From contig JAIQFI010000025.1 in NCBI GenBank assembly GCA_020073345.1, positions 24,121-88,120 on the forward strand: a stretch of 64,000 nt of DNA, in the 5' to 3' direction. The DNA comes from Terriglobia bacterium (lineage in GTDB: Bacteria; Acidobacteriota; Terriglobia; Bryobacterales; Bryobacteraceae). Shown one piece after another: positions 35,360 through 44,452 of this stretch. Made by a program: the position numbers and the translations under genes. Every line of letters begins with the position of its first letter. Positions within the stretch are counted from its first letter, which is position 1. Below the pieces are notes generated by a model. That model did not search any database. It was not told the origin of the DNA and saw only the letters and a program-made list of their open reading frames with translations.

Positions 35360-38300
35360 CTAGTCAGTTTTGGCGGCGGAGCTGCGCTGCTTGGGAAGGT
35401 CGATGCCTAACTTCTTCATTCGCGACCACAAAGTGGATCGGTTGAGCCCCAGAATCTGGGCTGCGCCATTCGGTCCAGCCAGCGTCCCGCCGGTTTGTTC
35501 CAAGGCGCGCAGGATCAACCGCCGTTCGGCTTCTTCGAGCGTTGGAAGTCCCTCGGCGGGACCTGCCGATCCCTGTTTCACACGACTCATCGCGAGGTGC
35601 TTGAGCTCGAGGATGTCCGACTGGCACAAGATGACTGCCCGTTCCAGAAGGTTCGCGAGTTCGCGCACGTTGCCCGGCCATTCATATTGATGCAGTTGCT
35701 CATATACGGCGCGATTGATGCCCTGGATCCGCTTGCCCATCCGCTGCGAGAACTTGCGGACGAAATACCCGGCCAGAAGCGGAACATCGTCTTTGCGCTC
35801 ACGTAGCGGCGGCACTTCGATAGGGAAGACGTGGAGGCGGTAGAAAAGATCGGCCCGGAACGCCCCGCGCCGGACTTCCTGTTCGAGATCGCGGTTGGTG
35901 GCTGCGATGACCCGCACATCCACCTTGTGGGTCTGGGAACCACCCACGCGTTCAAACTCCTGCTCCTGCAAGATCCGCAGGAGCTTGGACTGAGTTTCGA
36001 GCGGCAATTCACCCACTTCATCGAGAAAGATGGTGCCGCGATGCGCCAGCTCGAAACGGCCCTTCTTCTGCCCGACAGCTCCGGTGAATGCGCCTTTTTC
36101 GTGGCCGAACAGTTCACTTTCCACCAGACTGGCGGGCAGCGCACCGCAATTCACCTTGACCATGACGCTCTGTCTTCGCTGGCTGCGATTGTGAAGCGCG
36201 CGAGCGATCAATTCCTTCCCGGTGCCGGTCTCTCCGAGCAGCAAAACCGTGGAATCGGTCTGAGCCACCATTTCGATACTGGTGAAGACCTTCTGAATGG
36301 CGGCAGAAGCGCCCACGATCTCTTCAAAGTTCAGCTCGCTCTGCAGCGCTTCCTGAAGATAGACATTCTCACGCTGCAACTGGTCCAGCATTTCCTCGGA
36401 TTGTTTCCGCTGGCCGATATCGCGGAGGATGATGGTGAATAATCTGCCCGTCGAGACATCGGTCCGGGAGACCGTGGCCTCGATGGGAAACTGGTCGCCG
36501 TTCTTCCGGATCGCGCGCATCCCTTCGGGAATCCAGCCCCGCGGGGACTCCGAACTGTCCGAAGCGATGTATCCGCTCAAGACTTGCTCCAGCGGTTCGG
36601 ATAGAAACGGATCAAGCCTCTGTCCGATCACGTCCGGTGAGTCGCACTGGAAGGTGGTTTTCGCGGCCTCGTTGAAGATCACGATCCGTCTTTCGGAATC
36701 GATGACAATGATTGCATCCATGGCCGACCGGAAAATCCCGGCCAGCCGCTCCTCGGTTTCCTTGCGCGCCCGCTCGGCACGCTTCCGTTCGGTAATGTCC
36801 AGCAGGAACGTCTGGCTGAACAGGTATGTCCCGCTCGCGTCCCTTTTTACGACCGAGGAGATCTGAAGATCTACCCGCTCACCGTTCTTCTTGAAGGCTT
36901 GAACTTCCGCGTCTTTGACGAAGCCGTCGCGCACCAGTCTGGGCATCAGCTCTTCGCGCACGTAGGTCTGGTATTCAGGCGCGGCAAAATTCACCACCGG
37001 GCGGCCGATCACCTCGCTACGCTCATATCCGAGCGTGTGCAGCCAGAATTCGTTCACGTCCAGAATGCAGCCGTTGCCGTCAATCGAATGCATCATGATG
37101 GGCGTGCTGTTATACAGCGCCCGAACCCGATCCTCGCTTTCCCGGAGCCGGGAATTGGTTTCGGACAGTTCCTGGGTTCGCTCGGCGACCCGCTGTTCCA
37201 GTACCGCGGCGTGATGCGCTACCTGTTGGTTCAAGTGAGCGTGACGGATGGCCACCGCGAGACTGTCGGCCACATCCTGGGCGATTTCCACGTGCTCCGC
37301 CGAGAAGGCGGCGATCTCATTCGAGCCTAGATTCAGCGTGCCGATCAGTTCACCATTGGCCAGCAAGGGGACCGCGACAATCGAGCGGATTCCATCTTCT
37401 TCGAGAGCGACCCGTGCTGGCCTGATCGCTGTATGAGCGAGGTTGGGGACCACGTACGGCCTGCCCTGCCGAAGATCATCGGGGTCACCAAAAAGATCCA
37501 GGGGCACCCACGACCCAACCCTCAACGATCCAACGCCCAGGGGTGTTCCGTCCGCGGTCAAAACGCCCACCAGGCGGGCGGCCGCGGCTCCCGGCTCGAT
37601 CACCGATACACTGGCGCGCTGGCATGGAACCAGCTCGTGAAAGCGCGCGAGTACCGCGTCCGCGATCTCCTGGACGGAACGGGCCGAAAGGATGGCGCGA
37701 TCCGTCTGCCGTAACAATTTGAGGCGCTGGCTCGACCGCCGGAGAGCGTGTTCGGCGTGTTTCCGTGCGGTGATGTCGCGCTGGACGCTGAAGCTGCCGG
37801 TAAACCGCCCTTCTTGATCGTAGATACAGATGTAGTCTCCATCGAGCCACATCGGGGTTCCATCCAGGCGGCGCTCCTCGCTCTCGCCGTGCCGATGTCC
37901 GGCGTCAAGCATTTCCCTGCAGAACCGGCGCCCTTGGACCAGATCGTGCGCGAAAACGTCCTTCGTTCTTCGTCCCAGAAACTGTTCCCGGGTTGCTCCG
38001 TACAGGCGAAGCATGGCGTCATTGACTTTAGTGGTCCGCTGATGCTCGAAGATGTAATCCAGGATCTTCTCTTTATCGGCGCTGTCATCCCAGCGAACCG
38101 GTTCGTCCAGCATCATGAAGGAGAAGCCGTCGAGCGACTGCGAAAAGAACAGGTCCAGCTGGTCGAAGGACGTCCGAAGCTCGCGCTCCACTTCCCGGCG
38201 GCGATCCGTCTCGAGCACCAGAGCGACGAGGTCGGCCAAGGAGCCGGCGAAGTTCTGCTCGTCGGCCCGCCAGGATCGGGGCGCGCCGGTGTATTCATTG

Positions 38301-38728
38301 CACAGCACTCCCACGACGCGACCTTCGCGGCGAATGGGAACATCCAGCATCGCGAAGATATTCAGGACGTCGAGATAGCCGACCGCGAACTCGCTGGTGT
38401 ACGGATGCGTGCGAGCATCGTCCGCCGCGATGGTCCGGCTTTCGTCCATCGCCTTGAAGTATTGAGGATACTTCCCGACTTCGAGAATCGCTCCGCTCTC
38501 ATGAGCATTGCGATTGCGATCGAAAAGGTGCAGGCAGCGGAGTTCCGTATGGTCGTCGTTGAATAGCCAGATGCTGACGCGAGCTACCTCGAGCGCATCC
38601 GCGGCGACGACGGATATCCGGGTAAGCGCGTCGTCCAGGCCGGCCGAGCCGGCTCGAGAGATCTCGACCAGAGCCGCCTGGAACTGCAGCGTTTGAAAAT
38701 CGGTTCGCAAGCTGGAACTGTCTGACAT
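35360..38728 (-). CDS. Sigma-54-dependent activator with GAF and PAS sensor domains
   Basis: 1122 residues from the ATG at 38728 (longer starts to 39034 would cross the regulatory region). Order: GAF (about 10-170), PAS (200-320), GAF (345-500), coiled coil (AVLEQRVAERTQELSETNSRL), two PAS domains (525-785), AAA+ (about 820-1050) and Fis-type helix-turn-helix (AAQILGLNRSTLWSRMKKLGI). The AAA+ part has Walker A GETGTGKE, the sigma-54 loop GAFTGA and Walker B FLDEVGEL, so it should activate RNA polymerase with sigma-54. It probably binds the palindromes at 35323 and 38784. No receiver domain; it senses signals by itself. Confidence 0.92.
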   Translation of the reverse strand: MSDSSSLRTDFQTLQFQAALVEISRAGSAGLDDALTRISVVAADALEVARVSIWLFNDDHTELRCLHLFDRNRNAHESGAILEVGKYPQYFKAMDESRTIAADDARTHPYTSEFAVGYLDVLNIFAMLDVPIRREGRVVGVLCNEYTGAPRSWRADEQNFAGSLADLVALVLETDRRREVERELRTSFDQLDLFFSQSLDGFSFMMLDEPVRWDDSADKEKILDYIFEHQRTTKVNDAMLRLYGATREQFLGRRTKDVFAHDLVQGRRFCREMLDAGHRHGESEERRLDGTPMWLDGDYICIYDQEGRFTGSFSVQRDITARKHAEHALRRSSQRLKLLRQTDRAILSARSVQEIADAVLARFHELVPCQRASVSVIEPGAAAARLVGVLTADGTPLGVGSLRVGSWVPLDLFGDPDDLRQGRPYVVPNLAHTAIRPARVALEEDGIRSIVAVPLLANGELIGTLNLGSNEIAAFSAEHVEIAQDVADSLAVAIRHAHLNQQVAHHAAVLEQRVAERTQELSETNSRLRESEDRVRALYNSTPIMMHSIDGNGCILDVNEFWLHTLGYERSEVIGRPVVNFAAPEYQTYVREELMPRLVRDGFVKDAEVQAFKKNGERVDLQISSVVKRDASGTYLFSQTFLLDITERKRAERARKETEERLAGIFRSAMDAIIVIDSERRIVIFNEAAKTTFQCDSPDVIGQRLDPFLSEPLEQVLSGYIASDSSESPRGWIPEGMRAIRKNGDQFPIEATVSRTDVSTGRLFTIILRDIGQRKQSEEMLDQLQRENVYLQEALQSELNFEEIVGASAAIQKVFTSIEMVAQTDSTVLLLGETGTGKELIARALHNRSQRRQSVMVKVNCGALPASLVESELFGHEKGAFTGAVGQKKGRFELAHRGTIFLDEVGELPLETQSKLLRILQEQEFERVGGSQTHKVDVRVIAATNRDLEQEVRRGAFRADLFYRLHVFPIEVPPLRERKDDVPLLAGYFVRKFSQRMGKRIQGINRAVYEQLHQYEWPGNVRELANLLERAVILCQSDILELKHLAMSRVKQGSAGPAEGLPTLEEAERRLILRALEQTGGTLAGPNGAAQILGLNRSTLWSRMKKLGIDLPKQRSSAAKTD

Positions 38729-38783
38729 GCTTCGTGGACCTGCCAACAAAAACATTGTATCGCTTGTTGAGATTTCGGCGACC

Positions 38784-38797
38784 GCTGAAATATCAGC
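38784..38797. promoter_or_regulatory. Putative activator-binding palindrome (copy 2)
   Basis: GCTGAAATATCAGC, a perfect 14-bp palindrome 56 bp before the activator start and 76 bp before the plus-strand sigma-54 promoter at 38874-38890. The same sequence, with one change, is at 35323-35336. Confidence 0.6.
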
Positions 38798-38873
38798 ACT
38801 CAAGCTGGCTGGGCCTGATCCGCTCAAATGACTTAAATAATTATAAATAAAGTATTTGTCGAAAAGTATCACT

Positions 38874-38890
38874 TTGGCCTCAGCCGTGCT
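38874..38890 (+). promoter_or_regulatory. Sigma-54 (-24/-12) promoter, plus strand
   Basis: TTGGCCTCAGCCGTGCT with GG-N10-GC spacing. The predicted start is near 38901, directly before the ATG at 38904. It may drive the ankyrin remnant and the sigma-like gene at 39192. Confidence 0.65.
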
Positions 38891-38903
38891 TTTGAATGAG
38901 ACC

Positions 38904-39053
38904 ATGCGGAGCACGGTCATTCTCGCGATTGGATTCGCCGGTATGCTTGCGGCCCAGGTTCCCGACTTTACCCCGCCCACGCCGTTGCTCGGCGCGGTGA
39001 TGCACAACAACACCAGGAAGCGAAGCGGCGGCACAGCGAAGAATAGTTTTTAG
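38904..39053 (+). pseudogene. Ankyrin-protein N-terminal remnant or small secreted peptide
   Basis: 49 codons: a signal peptide (MRSTVILAIGFAGMLAAQ) then VPDFTPPTPLLGAVMHNNT, which resembles the start of acidobacterial exported ankyrin proteins just before the first repeat, and an abrupt unrelated end. It lies in the 463-bp gap between the activator and the sigma-like gene, directly behind a sigma-54 promoter. It is either a truncated gene or a functional short peptide; I favour truncation. Confidence 0.45.
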
Positions 39054-39191
39054 ACCAAGCAATGGGCGAGAGACCCAACTGGACAGACAGACGAGGGAAA
39101 AGCGATGACTGCGATGGGTAGGTCTGGCGCGGATTTTCTCCCGCTCGCGCCAGGGGACCACTGGAGCACGAAGAACTAGAGGACGAAGAAA

Positions 39192-39728
39192 ATGGACCGA
39201 ATTTTCAGAGACAACATGGCGGAACTGTACTGGCTGGCCTTCCTGCTGACAGGAGACCGGGAGCGAAGCATTCAAGCGTTCACCGGAGCCCTCAACAGCG
39301 AAACCCCGGCTCCAGCACTCCAGAAATTTATGCTGTCCTGGGCGCGGAGATTGGTGATTGTCTCCGCCCTGGGGACGATTCGCCGCCAACTGCGCGAATC
39401 CGCATTGCGAACCCTGCCGGCCACCAAGGGCGATGTTGCGGAGTTGGCTCGCCTTGCCTCGGCGGACCTCGGACGTCTTACCAAACAAGAGCTGGAAGAA
39501 GCTCTGCTGGAGATGGATGCGTTCTCCCGATGTGTCGTGATCCTGGCCATCCTTGAAAAGCTGCCGGTGAAGGAGGTAGCGGATCTACTAGGCGCAGACG
39601 AAGGCGCGGTGAAAGCCGCCCAAGCCCGGGGTGTAACCGAAATGACGTGGAGATTAGCGGGCGTAATCCGCCCGGAGTCGCAGCGTTTTTTTAGCCTGGG
39701 CCAGGCTGCGATGGCTGCTTTCGGATGA
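39192..39728 (+). CDS. RNA polymerase sigma-70-like protein (ECF-like, weak region 2)
   Basis: 178 residues; GAGGACGAAGAAA precedes the ATG. The N-terminus FRDNMAELYWLAFLLTGDRERSIQAF recalls region 2 of ECF sigma factors. The later part LLEMDAFSRCVVILAILEKLPVKEVADLLGADEGAVKAAQARG fits region 4. The middle is diverged, so promoter recognition is uncertain; it may be a degenerate sigma factor or a sigma-like regulator. Divergent from the large sigma-54 activator, no anti-sigma gene beside it. Confidence 0.65.
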   Translation: MDRIFRDNMAELYWLAFLLTGDRERSIQAFTGALNSETPAPALQKFMLSWARRLVIVSALGTIRRQLRESALRTLPATKGDVAELARLASADLGRLTKQELEEALLEMDAFSRCVVILAILEKLPVKEVADLLGADEGAVKAAQARGVTEMTWRLAGVIRPESQRFFSLGQAAMAAFG

Positions 39729-39739
39729 ACCGCCGTACA

Positions 39740-41758
39740 CTATGGCCTCGGCCCGTAGTGTGGCAGTGTTTCACCCACTTCAAGCGCGCCTAAGTCCGGA
39801 GCCTGGCCCGTATAACGGGCACTCACATTCGCGAGTATGACCCCCTGGTCCACTGCGGCCGAACCAGGTTTTAGTCGAAAATCGTAATCTTCGGCTTTGT
39901 AGACCTTTTGCACGTTCGCAACATCGTTCCGGTCGAGCCTGGGCACGTTGGCGAAAATGTCGTAGTCCACCTGCACACTGTGGCGATCCTTGCCGGTAGC
40001 TTGACTGTATTTCTCCAACGTTTGAAAATTGCGAGTCTCCAGCGCCGCGGTGTGGCCTGGCGCCGCGTAATCCGCCACCACTCCCGCCGCCGGTGAATTC
40101 CACTGGAATGACATGTCCGCGCCCGGATTGGGCCGGAACCCGTTGTAGTCCGACGACGTATAACTAGTGAACGTGCTCACGCCGAACAGCACCGGCTGCG
40201 TGTTCTCGCCTAGGAATAAATTGTTTCGCCAGTGAGTATTGGACGTCGCGGCCGCCTGCGTCTCCGATAGAACCGTGTTGTTGTAGAACAGCACTCCCGC
40301 CGATCCGTTGGTCAGCCTGGTAGAGCCGCCGGGCAGGTGATACGCAATATTGCGCACCCAATAAACCGGCCCGCCGTTCGACGGCTGGTTACAGAATGCG
40401 TGCGAGGCTGAGTTGATAATCATGTTCCGCATCACCCGGATGTTGTGCATCCCGCCGTCGGTTTCAAACGGGTTGTCGTGGAAGTTGGTCATGTAGTTGT
40501 TGTAGAAATCGATCGCCACCGGCCGCCGATCCCAATACTCCCTCGGCGGATACTTCGGCCCCTCCGCCGCGGACGAGCCATCCGGATTCCCGTACGTCTC
40601 GATATCGATCCCATCGTGGAAATTGGCCACATAGTTATAGGCGATCACATGACCCGGACCGTACACCTTTACGGCGATATACGAAGGCATTTGCGGCGGG
40701 AATTTCTGGCCGGACCCGGGCCGGGCAAACTGCGCCCAGAAATCTCCATTCCAGCCAATCACGTGATCCGGGTCATTCTTTCCGATGAACCAGTTGTCGG
40801 CGATGTAGAAATTGCTCGACCCCGAATAGTTCGTATACACACCCATGCCGATATTCTCGAAACGGCAATGCTTTACTGTGAGACCCTTCGACCCTGCGAT
40901 GAACTGCGTTCCCGCCCAGATGGCGATCTCGGTATTGCGAATCGTCAGCCCTTCAAAGTAGGTGTAATTCGCAGCCTTGACATTGAAGAGGTTGAACGCG
41001 CCGTTCCCATCGAAGACGGCCGCTCCATCCCCCGCCGCTTTGATCGCGATCGGTCGATCCTCCGTGCCGCTCGCGGTCAAGTAGTAAGTCCCGTCAAAGG
41101 GAACCGTGCTGACGCCCAGATTGTTCGTGTATTCGTAGCGATCGTATTTGTACTCGCCCGCATGGACCAGAATCGTATCGCCCGGCTTCACCCGGGGGCG
41201 GGCCGCCGTCGCCCAATCGGTGCCAGCACAGGTAAGGTAATACGCGCACAGAAGTCCTTCGAAGGCCGGCTCCTGCTTCGGACCGGAGTAGCGATGCGGG
41301 TACACATGGAACACGCGCCCACCCTTATAGGGCTGAGGCTCAGCGCGCGTGTGGACCGTGACGATCTTGCGCGTCTGCCCCCGCGCGCCATCGGGATCCG
41401 ACATTACGAACGAACACTCATACTCGGTATCCGGTTCCAGATCCAGAATGCTGCCCGCGAACATGTTCGGCACGATCACGTCTAGCTGCGGGTCCCGGTT
41501 GATCCGCTCATGTTGCAGCCGCAGCAGGGGCAGCGCATCGTTCCACTCGCGATCGCCCTTCTTGCGGTAGCGGACCTCGACGGTCGCGTTGCGATTGTCG
41601 TCGCCATCGATCATCCATTCAAAGCCGAGGTTGATCAGCGTCGGTGGATCGATGAGGAACTCGCCGGCAGTCACGCGGTTTTGCACGGCCGCATGTACAA
41701 CGGCGGGTTGAACGATGGCCATCGCCAGCAACAGCCGGGACAGGAAATCTCGTTTCAT
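39740..41758 (-). CDS. Secreted right-handed parallel beta-helix protein
   Basis: 672 residues with a signal peptide (FLSRLLLAMAIVQPAVVHA). An N-terminal beta-sandwich (fibronectin-like; LEPDTEYECSFVMSDPDG) covers about 30-130. It is followed by a beta-helix: KPGDTILVHAGEY, YFEGLTIRNTEIAIWAG, LTVKHCRFENIGMGVYTN, YNYVANFHDGIDIETYG, NPFETDGGMHNIRVMRN. This is the pectate-lyase/chondroitinase-B-like fold used by polysaccharide lyases and epimerases, but no catalytic residues can be assigned. GGGGAG upstream of the ATG. Confidence 0.85.
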   Translation of the reverse strand: MKRDFLSRLLLAMAIVQPAVVHAAVQNRVTAGEFLIDPPTLINLGFEWMIDGDDNRNATVEVRYRKKGDREWNDALPLLRLQHERINRDPQLDVIVPNMFAGSILDLEPDTEYECSFVMSDPDGARGQTRKIVTVHTRAEPQPYKGGRVFHVYPHRYSGPKQEPAFEGLLCAYYLTCAGTDWATAARPRVKPGDTILVHAGEYKYDRYEYTNNLGVSTVPFDGTYYLTASGTEDRPIAIKAAGDGAAVFDGNGAFNLFNVKAANYTYFEGLTIRNTEIAIWAGTQFIAGSKGLTVKHCRFENIGMGVYTNYSGSSNFYIADNWFIGKNDPDHVIGWNGDFWAQFARPGSGQKFPPQMPSYIAVKVYGPGHVIAYNYVANFHDGIDIETYGNPDGSSAAEGPKYPPREYWDRRPVAIDFYNNYMTNFHDNPFETDGGMHNIRVMRNMIINSASHAFCNQPSNGGPVYWVRNIAYHLPGGSTRLTNGSAGVLFYNNTVLSETQAAATSNTHWRNNLFLGENTQPVLFGVSTFTSYTSSDYNGFRPNPGADMSFQWNSPAAGVVADYAAPGHTAALETRNFQTLEKYSQATGKDRHSVQVDYDIFANVPRLDRNDVANVQKVYKAEDYDFRLKPGSAAVDQGVILANVSARYTGQAPDLGALEVGETLPHYGPRP

Positions 41759-41893
41759 AGACAGTTTCTCCCCGAAGGGGCCTGTCTTAGTCTACTGCTT
41801 GAACGGGCGCGGCTCAGAAGGTGAACCGGCCGACGAACTGACCGCTACGCTGCGCTCCGAGAAGCGCGTCTTGCGGCGTACAGGTATCTGAAC

Positions 41894-42667
41894 TTACTTG
41901 GCGTCGGCGAGCCCCTCCGGACACGCGAACTCCCGAAGTTCGTCGTTTCCCGACGTAGCCTTCCGATAGGTTTTGACGGTCTCCCAGGGCTTGGTGAGCG
42001 CCTTGGGATCGGTGACGGTGATCCGATCTTCCAGTAGCCCGGGGCTGAGGAACCGAATGCGCTCCTTGACCGTCATCGCGTCGCTATGCGGCGAGAAACC
42101 TTCGATGAAGGAGTTCTCGTGCAAGGCGACTGTGTCGACCACCAGCGTGTCCCCTTCCCAGTGGCCGGTCGAGTATCCGGCATAGGTGGGATCGTCCAGA
42201 ATCTTCTGCGTGGGTTTGCGCCCATCGAGGTATACGCGCCTCAAGGCGTCGTTCAGCTCGCTAAACAAGGTGATCTTGTCTTTGTTCTGCATCACCTCCA
42301 TTCCGTATGCCATGCTCATCATCGCCGGCATTCCGGGCGGGAGGCACTTGGCGGTGTTGTCGTACTCCGAGGATCCGGCCATGCGTGATTTCCGGATCAC
42401 TTCCCACTTCGCCATGTACTCGGGCGTCAGCGACGGCGCATCCGGCGAGCGCCCCTGCGAGCCATCCGCGAGCGGCGCCGACTGGGTGGGTCGCGGCGGC
42501 GGACCATTTTGTTTACCTGCGGCCGGGGGCTGTTTGCCCGCGGCAGGTCCGCGGCCTAGCGCATTCGCTCCGAATGGATTGATGGGATAGTAGACCCCGG
42601 AGAAATCCGGCACTGTCTGCGCGTAGATCGCAGCTGGGATCAGGGACAAGATTAGGACGTATCGCAT
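41894..42667 (-). CDS. Secreted protein of the 'PDFSGVY / GHWEGDTLVVDT' family
   Basis: 257 residues from the ATG at 42667 (AGGATTG before it; a TTG at 42673 is weaker). Signal peptide MRYVLILSLIPAAIYAQ. A Gln/Pro/Gly-rich linker (about 30-60) is followed by CLPPGMPAMMSMAYGMEV, GHWEGDTLVVDTVALHENSFIEG, VKERIRFLSPG, TDPKALTKPWETVKTYRK and EFACPEG. Downstream partner of a DUF6152 gene (8 nt gap), the same pairing as at 3334-4664 but in reverse order. Confidence 0.75.
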   Translation of the reverse strand: MRYVLILSLIPAAIYAQTVPDFSGVYYPINPFGANALGRGPAAGKQPPAAGKQNGPPPRPTQSAPLADGSQGRSPDAPSLTPEYMAKWEVIRKSRMAGSSEYDNTAKCLPPGMPAMMSMAYGMEVMQNKDKITLFSELNDALRRVYLDGRKPTQKILDDPTYAGYSTGHWEGDTLVVDTVALHENSFIEGFSPHSDAMTVKERIRFLSPGLLEDRITVTDPKALTKPWETVKTYRKATSGNDELREFACPEGLADAK

Positions 42668-42675
42668 AATCAATC

Positions 42676-43068
42676 CTATTGCTGCGCAGGCCCCGCGTTG
42701 GGCAGGATGGTGCCATCCGCCTTGGTCACGCGCGCGACCAGACCGGTCTTCGAGCCGTCCTTCGCAGGGCTCATATCGACAGTAATCATCTCGCCGGGCT
42801 GGAGGGAGTTTTTGGTCCAGCCGGCGCGGAGCAACACGCCCGGCGCACGCCCTTCTATCCCCCAGTCCACTTTTCCGCCCTTCCCGTCGTCAACGGTGAG
42901 GATCACCCACGTGTGCGGATTCCTCCACTCAAAGGCCTTGACGACTCCGGTGAGGGTGACGACCTTGGTCACCTCGAAGGCCACGTTGCTGTGGTGGGCC
43001 AGTCCCGAGGTCGCATGGAAAAGCGTCGCCCCCAGCACGGCCGAAAGCGCGATGAAATGTGCCCGCAT
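42676..43068 (-). CDS. DUF6152 family secreted protein
   Basis: 130 residues; signal peptide ending SGLAHHSN, the histidine pair at the mature start as in the paralogue at 3334-3753. Core motifs TLTGVVKAFEWRNPHTWVIL, WGIEGRAPGVLLRAGWTKNSL. Upstream GGGGTGA ribosome site. First gene of a two-gene operon with a GHWEG-family protein, suggesting that the two exported products act together. Confidence 0.85.
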   Translation of the reverse strand: MRAHFIALSAVLGATLFHATSGLAHHSNVAFEVTKVVTLTGVVKAFEWRNPHTWVILTVDDGKGGKVDWGIEGRAPGVLLRAGWTKNSLQPGEMITVDMSPAKDGSKTGLVARVTKADGTILPNAGPAQQ

Positions 43069-43177
43069 CGTAACTCACCCCCTGGGAATCCTTTGTAGCA
43101 CAACGGTCTGGGTATGGCGCCCTACTTCGCAGGCCTTCCGCATCCAGCCGAAAACCAGGGTGACTCCAGAGCAAACA

Positions 43178-44452
43178 TTACGGAGCATCAGTTACGGAGA
43201 TTGCCGCGGCTGCTCGAAGCTCTTCAACCTCGCCCATCAGTTTCTTCCATTCGGCGGCGGCTTTCTTGGCAGAAGGAGACGCGGGAGGTTTCCGGTCCAT
43301 ATAGTAGTCCAGGACATTACCGCGCAGGTCCGGTGAAACTCCGGCGAACTTCCTGTCCGCGAGTTTGCCCAGTAACTGGTCATACGCCTGGTCTGCTCCC
43401 AGGTACTTGCTGGCGGCTAGCGGTTGGCCAAGGTCGAAATTCTCGTTCGTCAGTTCTAACCGGCCAGCGCTCACATTCGCCAGTAACGCGCGATAGTTTT
43501 CGACGGTTGCGTTGAAGCTGGCCATAAACATTTTCTCGACTTCCGGCGTCGGCGCGCGGAACGGGAGCGATTTGAAGGGCCCGAACTTCGGCATGATCCG
43601 TAACACCCAGGTCACCAGGCGTGTGCGAAAACCAGGCCTGTGATACTCCGTTCCCCATTCTTTTTCGTAGCTGGAGCGAGAGAGATTGTAGAGAAACTTC
43701 TTTTTCGTAATGCCGGGAATTTCCTTAGTGACCTGGTCCTTCTTGAGCTGCCATGCCACTCGTGTCATGCCCGGAATGATCGAGCCGACGCTATACCGGA
43801 AGGTTCCCAACGCGAGATCCAGGCTCCCGAAAACGTCCTTTAGCTCGATGCCGTACGTGTCGAGGAACGCGCGCTCCAGCACTGGTTTGGATACCTCAAA
43901 GCCGACGAACGCTCGGTAGCGGTCCGGTGCGTAACGGCCTTGCGCGACCTGCAGAACATCAAAGCCAAACTCCGTCCTGATGTGCGCGATCGGACTATCC
44001 CAATAGGTCACTTCTTTTCCGAATTGCTGGCGGAGTTGGGGATACAGAATTGGTACGGCAAGATTGGTGGCGATGCGATGGCCGTTATTGTCGGCGGCAT
44101 AGTGGGCCAGCGCCCCTAGCGCGAACGCGTATTCGTTGATGTCCTGCGATTCGCGGATCAGCGCCACGATGAAGTCTCCGCTGCGGACGTAATGCGTCAG
44201 GTCGCTGAAGAGGTGGCTGCTGAACGGATAGTATCCCATGTCCTGGATAATGCATCCCCCGTAAACGTAGGCGTGCGCCTTCTCCAATTCCTCCGGCGTC
44301 GCCGTGGGGAAGCGCTGGAGCAGCATCTTTTGAATGGAGGCGTCCCAGAGGGAGTCGACGATGGCTTCGTGAGTAAGTACCGAATAGCCGAAAGAGACCG
44401 GGGCGGAAAGCAAAGCCACGAAAACGAGCCGAACGACAAAGCGGAAGGGCAT
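43178..44452 (-). CDS. Zinc-dependent phospholipase C-like protein, secreted
   Basis: 424 residues with a signal peptide (VVRLVFVALLSAPVSFG) ending just before GYSVLTHEAIVDSLWD. Histidine and acidic ligands typical of the zinc-dependent PLC fold occur in LTHEAI, LFSDLTHYVRSGDF and FALGALAHYAADNNGHRIATN. The remaining C-terminal half is helical and unique. It may hydrolyse phospholipids in the periplasm; catalytic activity is untested. It starts directly after the stop of the preceding LolA-like gene (same operon). Confidence 0.8.
   Translation of the reverse strand: MPFRFVVRLVFVALLSAPVSFGYSVLTHEAIVDSLWDASIQKMLLQRFPTATPEELEKAHAYVYGGCIIQDMGYYPFSSHLFSDLTHYVRSGDFIVALIRESQDINEYAFALGALAHYAADNNGHRIATNLAVPILYPQLRQQFGKEVTYWDSPIAHIRTEFGFDVLQVAQGRYAPDRYRAFVGFEVSKPVLERAFLDTYGIELKDVFGSLDLALGTFRYSVGSIIPGMTRVAWQLKKDQVTKEIPGITKKKFLYNLSRSSYEKEWGTEYHRPGFRTRLVTWVLRIMPKFGPFKSLPFRAPTPEVEKMFMASFNATVENYRALLANVSAGRLELTNENFDLGQPLAASKYLGADQAYDQLLGKLADRKFAGVSPDLRGNVLDYYMDRKPPASPSAKKAAAEWKKLMGEVEELRAAAAISVTDAP

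Noticed and set aside
39126..39142. GG-N10-GC match before the sigma-like gene
   Set aside because: The -12 part lacks the T and sequence is unlike the other promoters.
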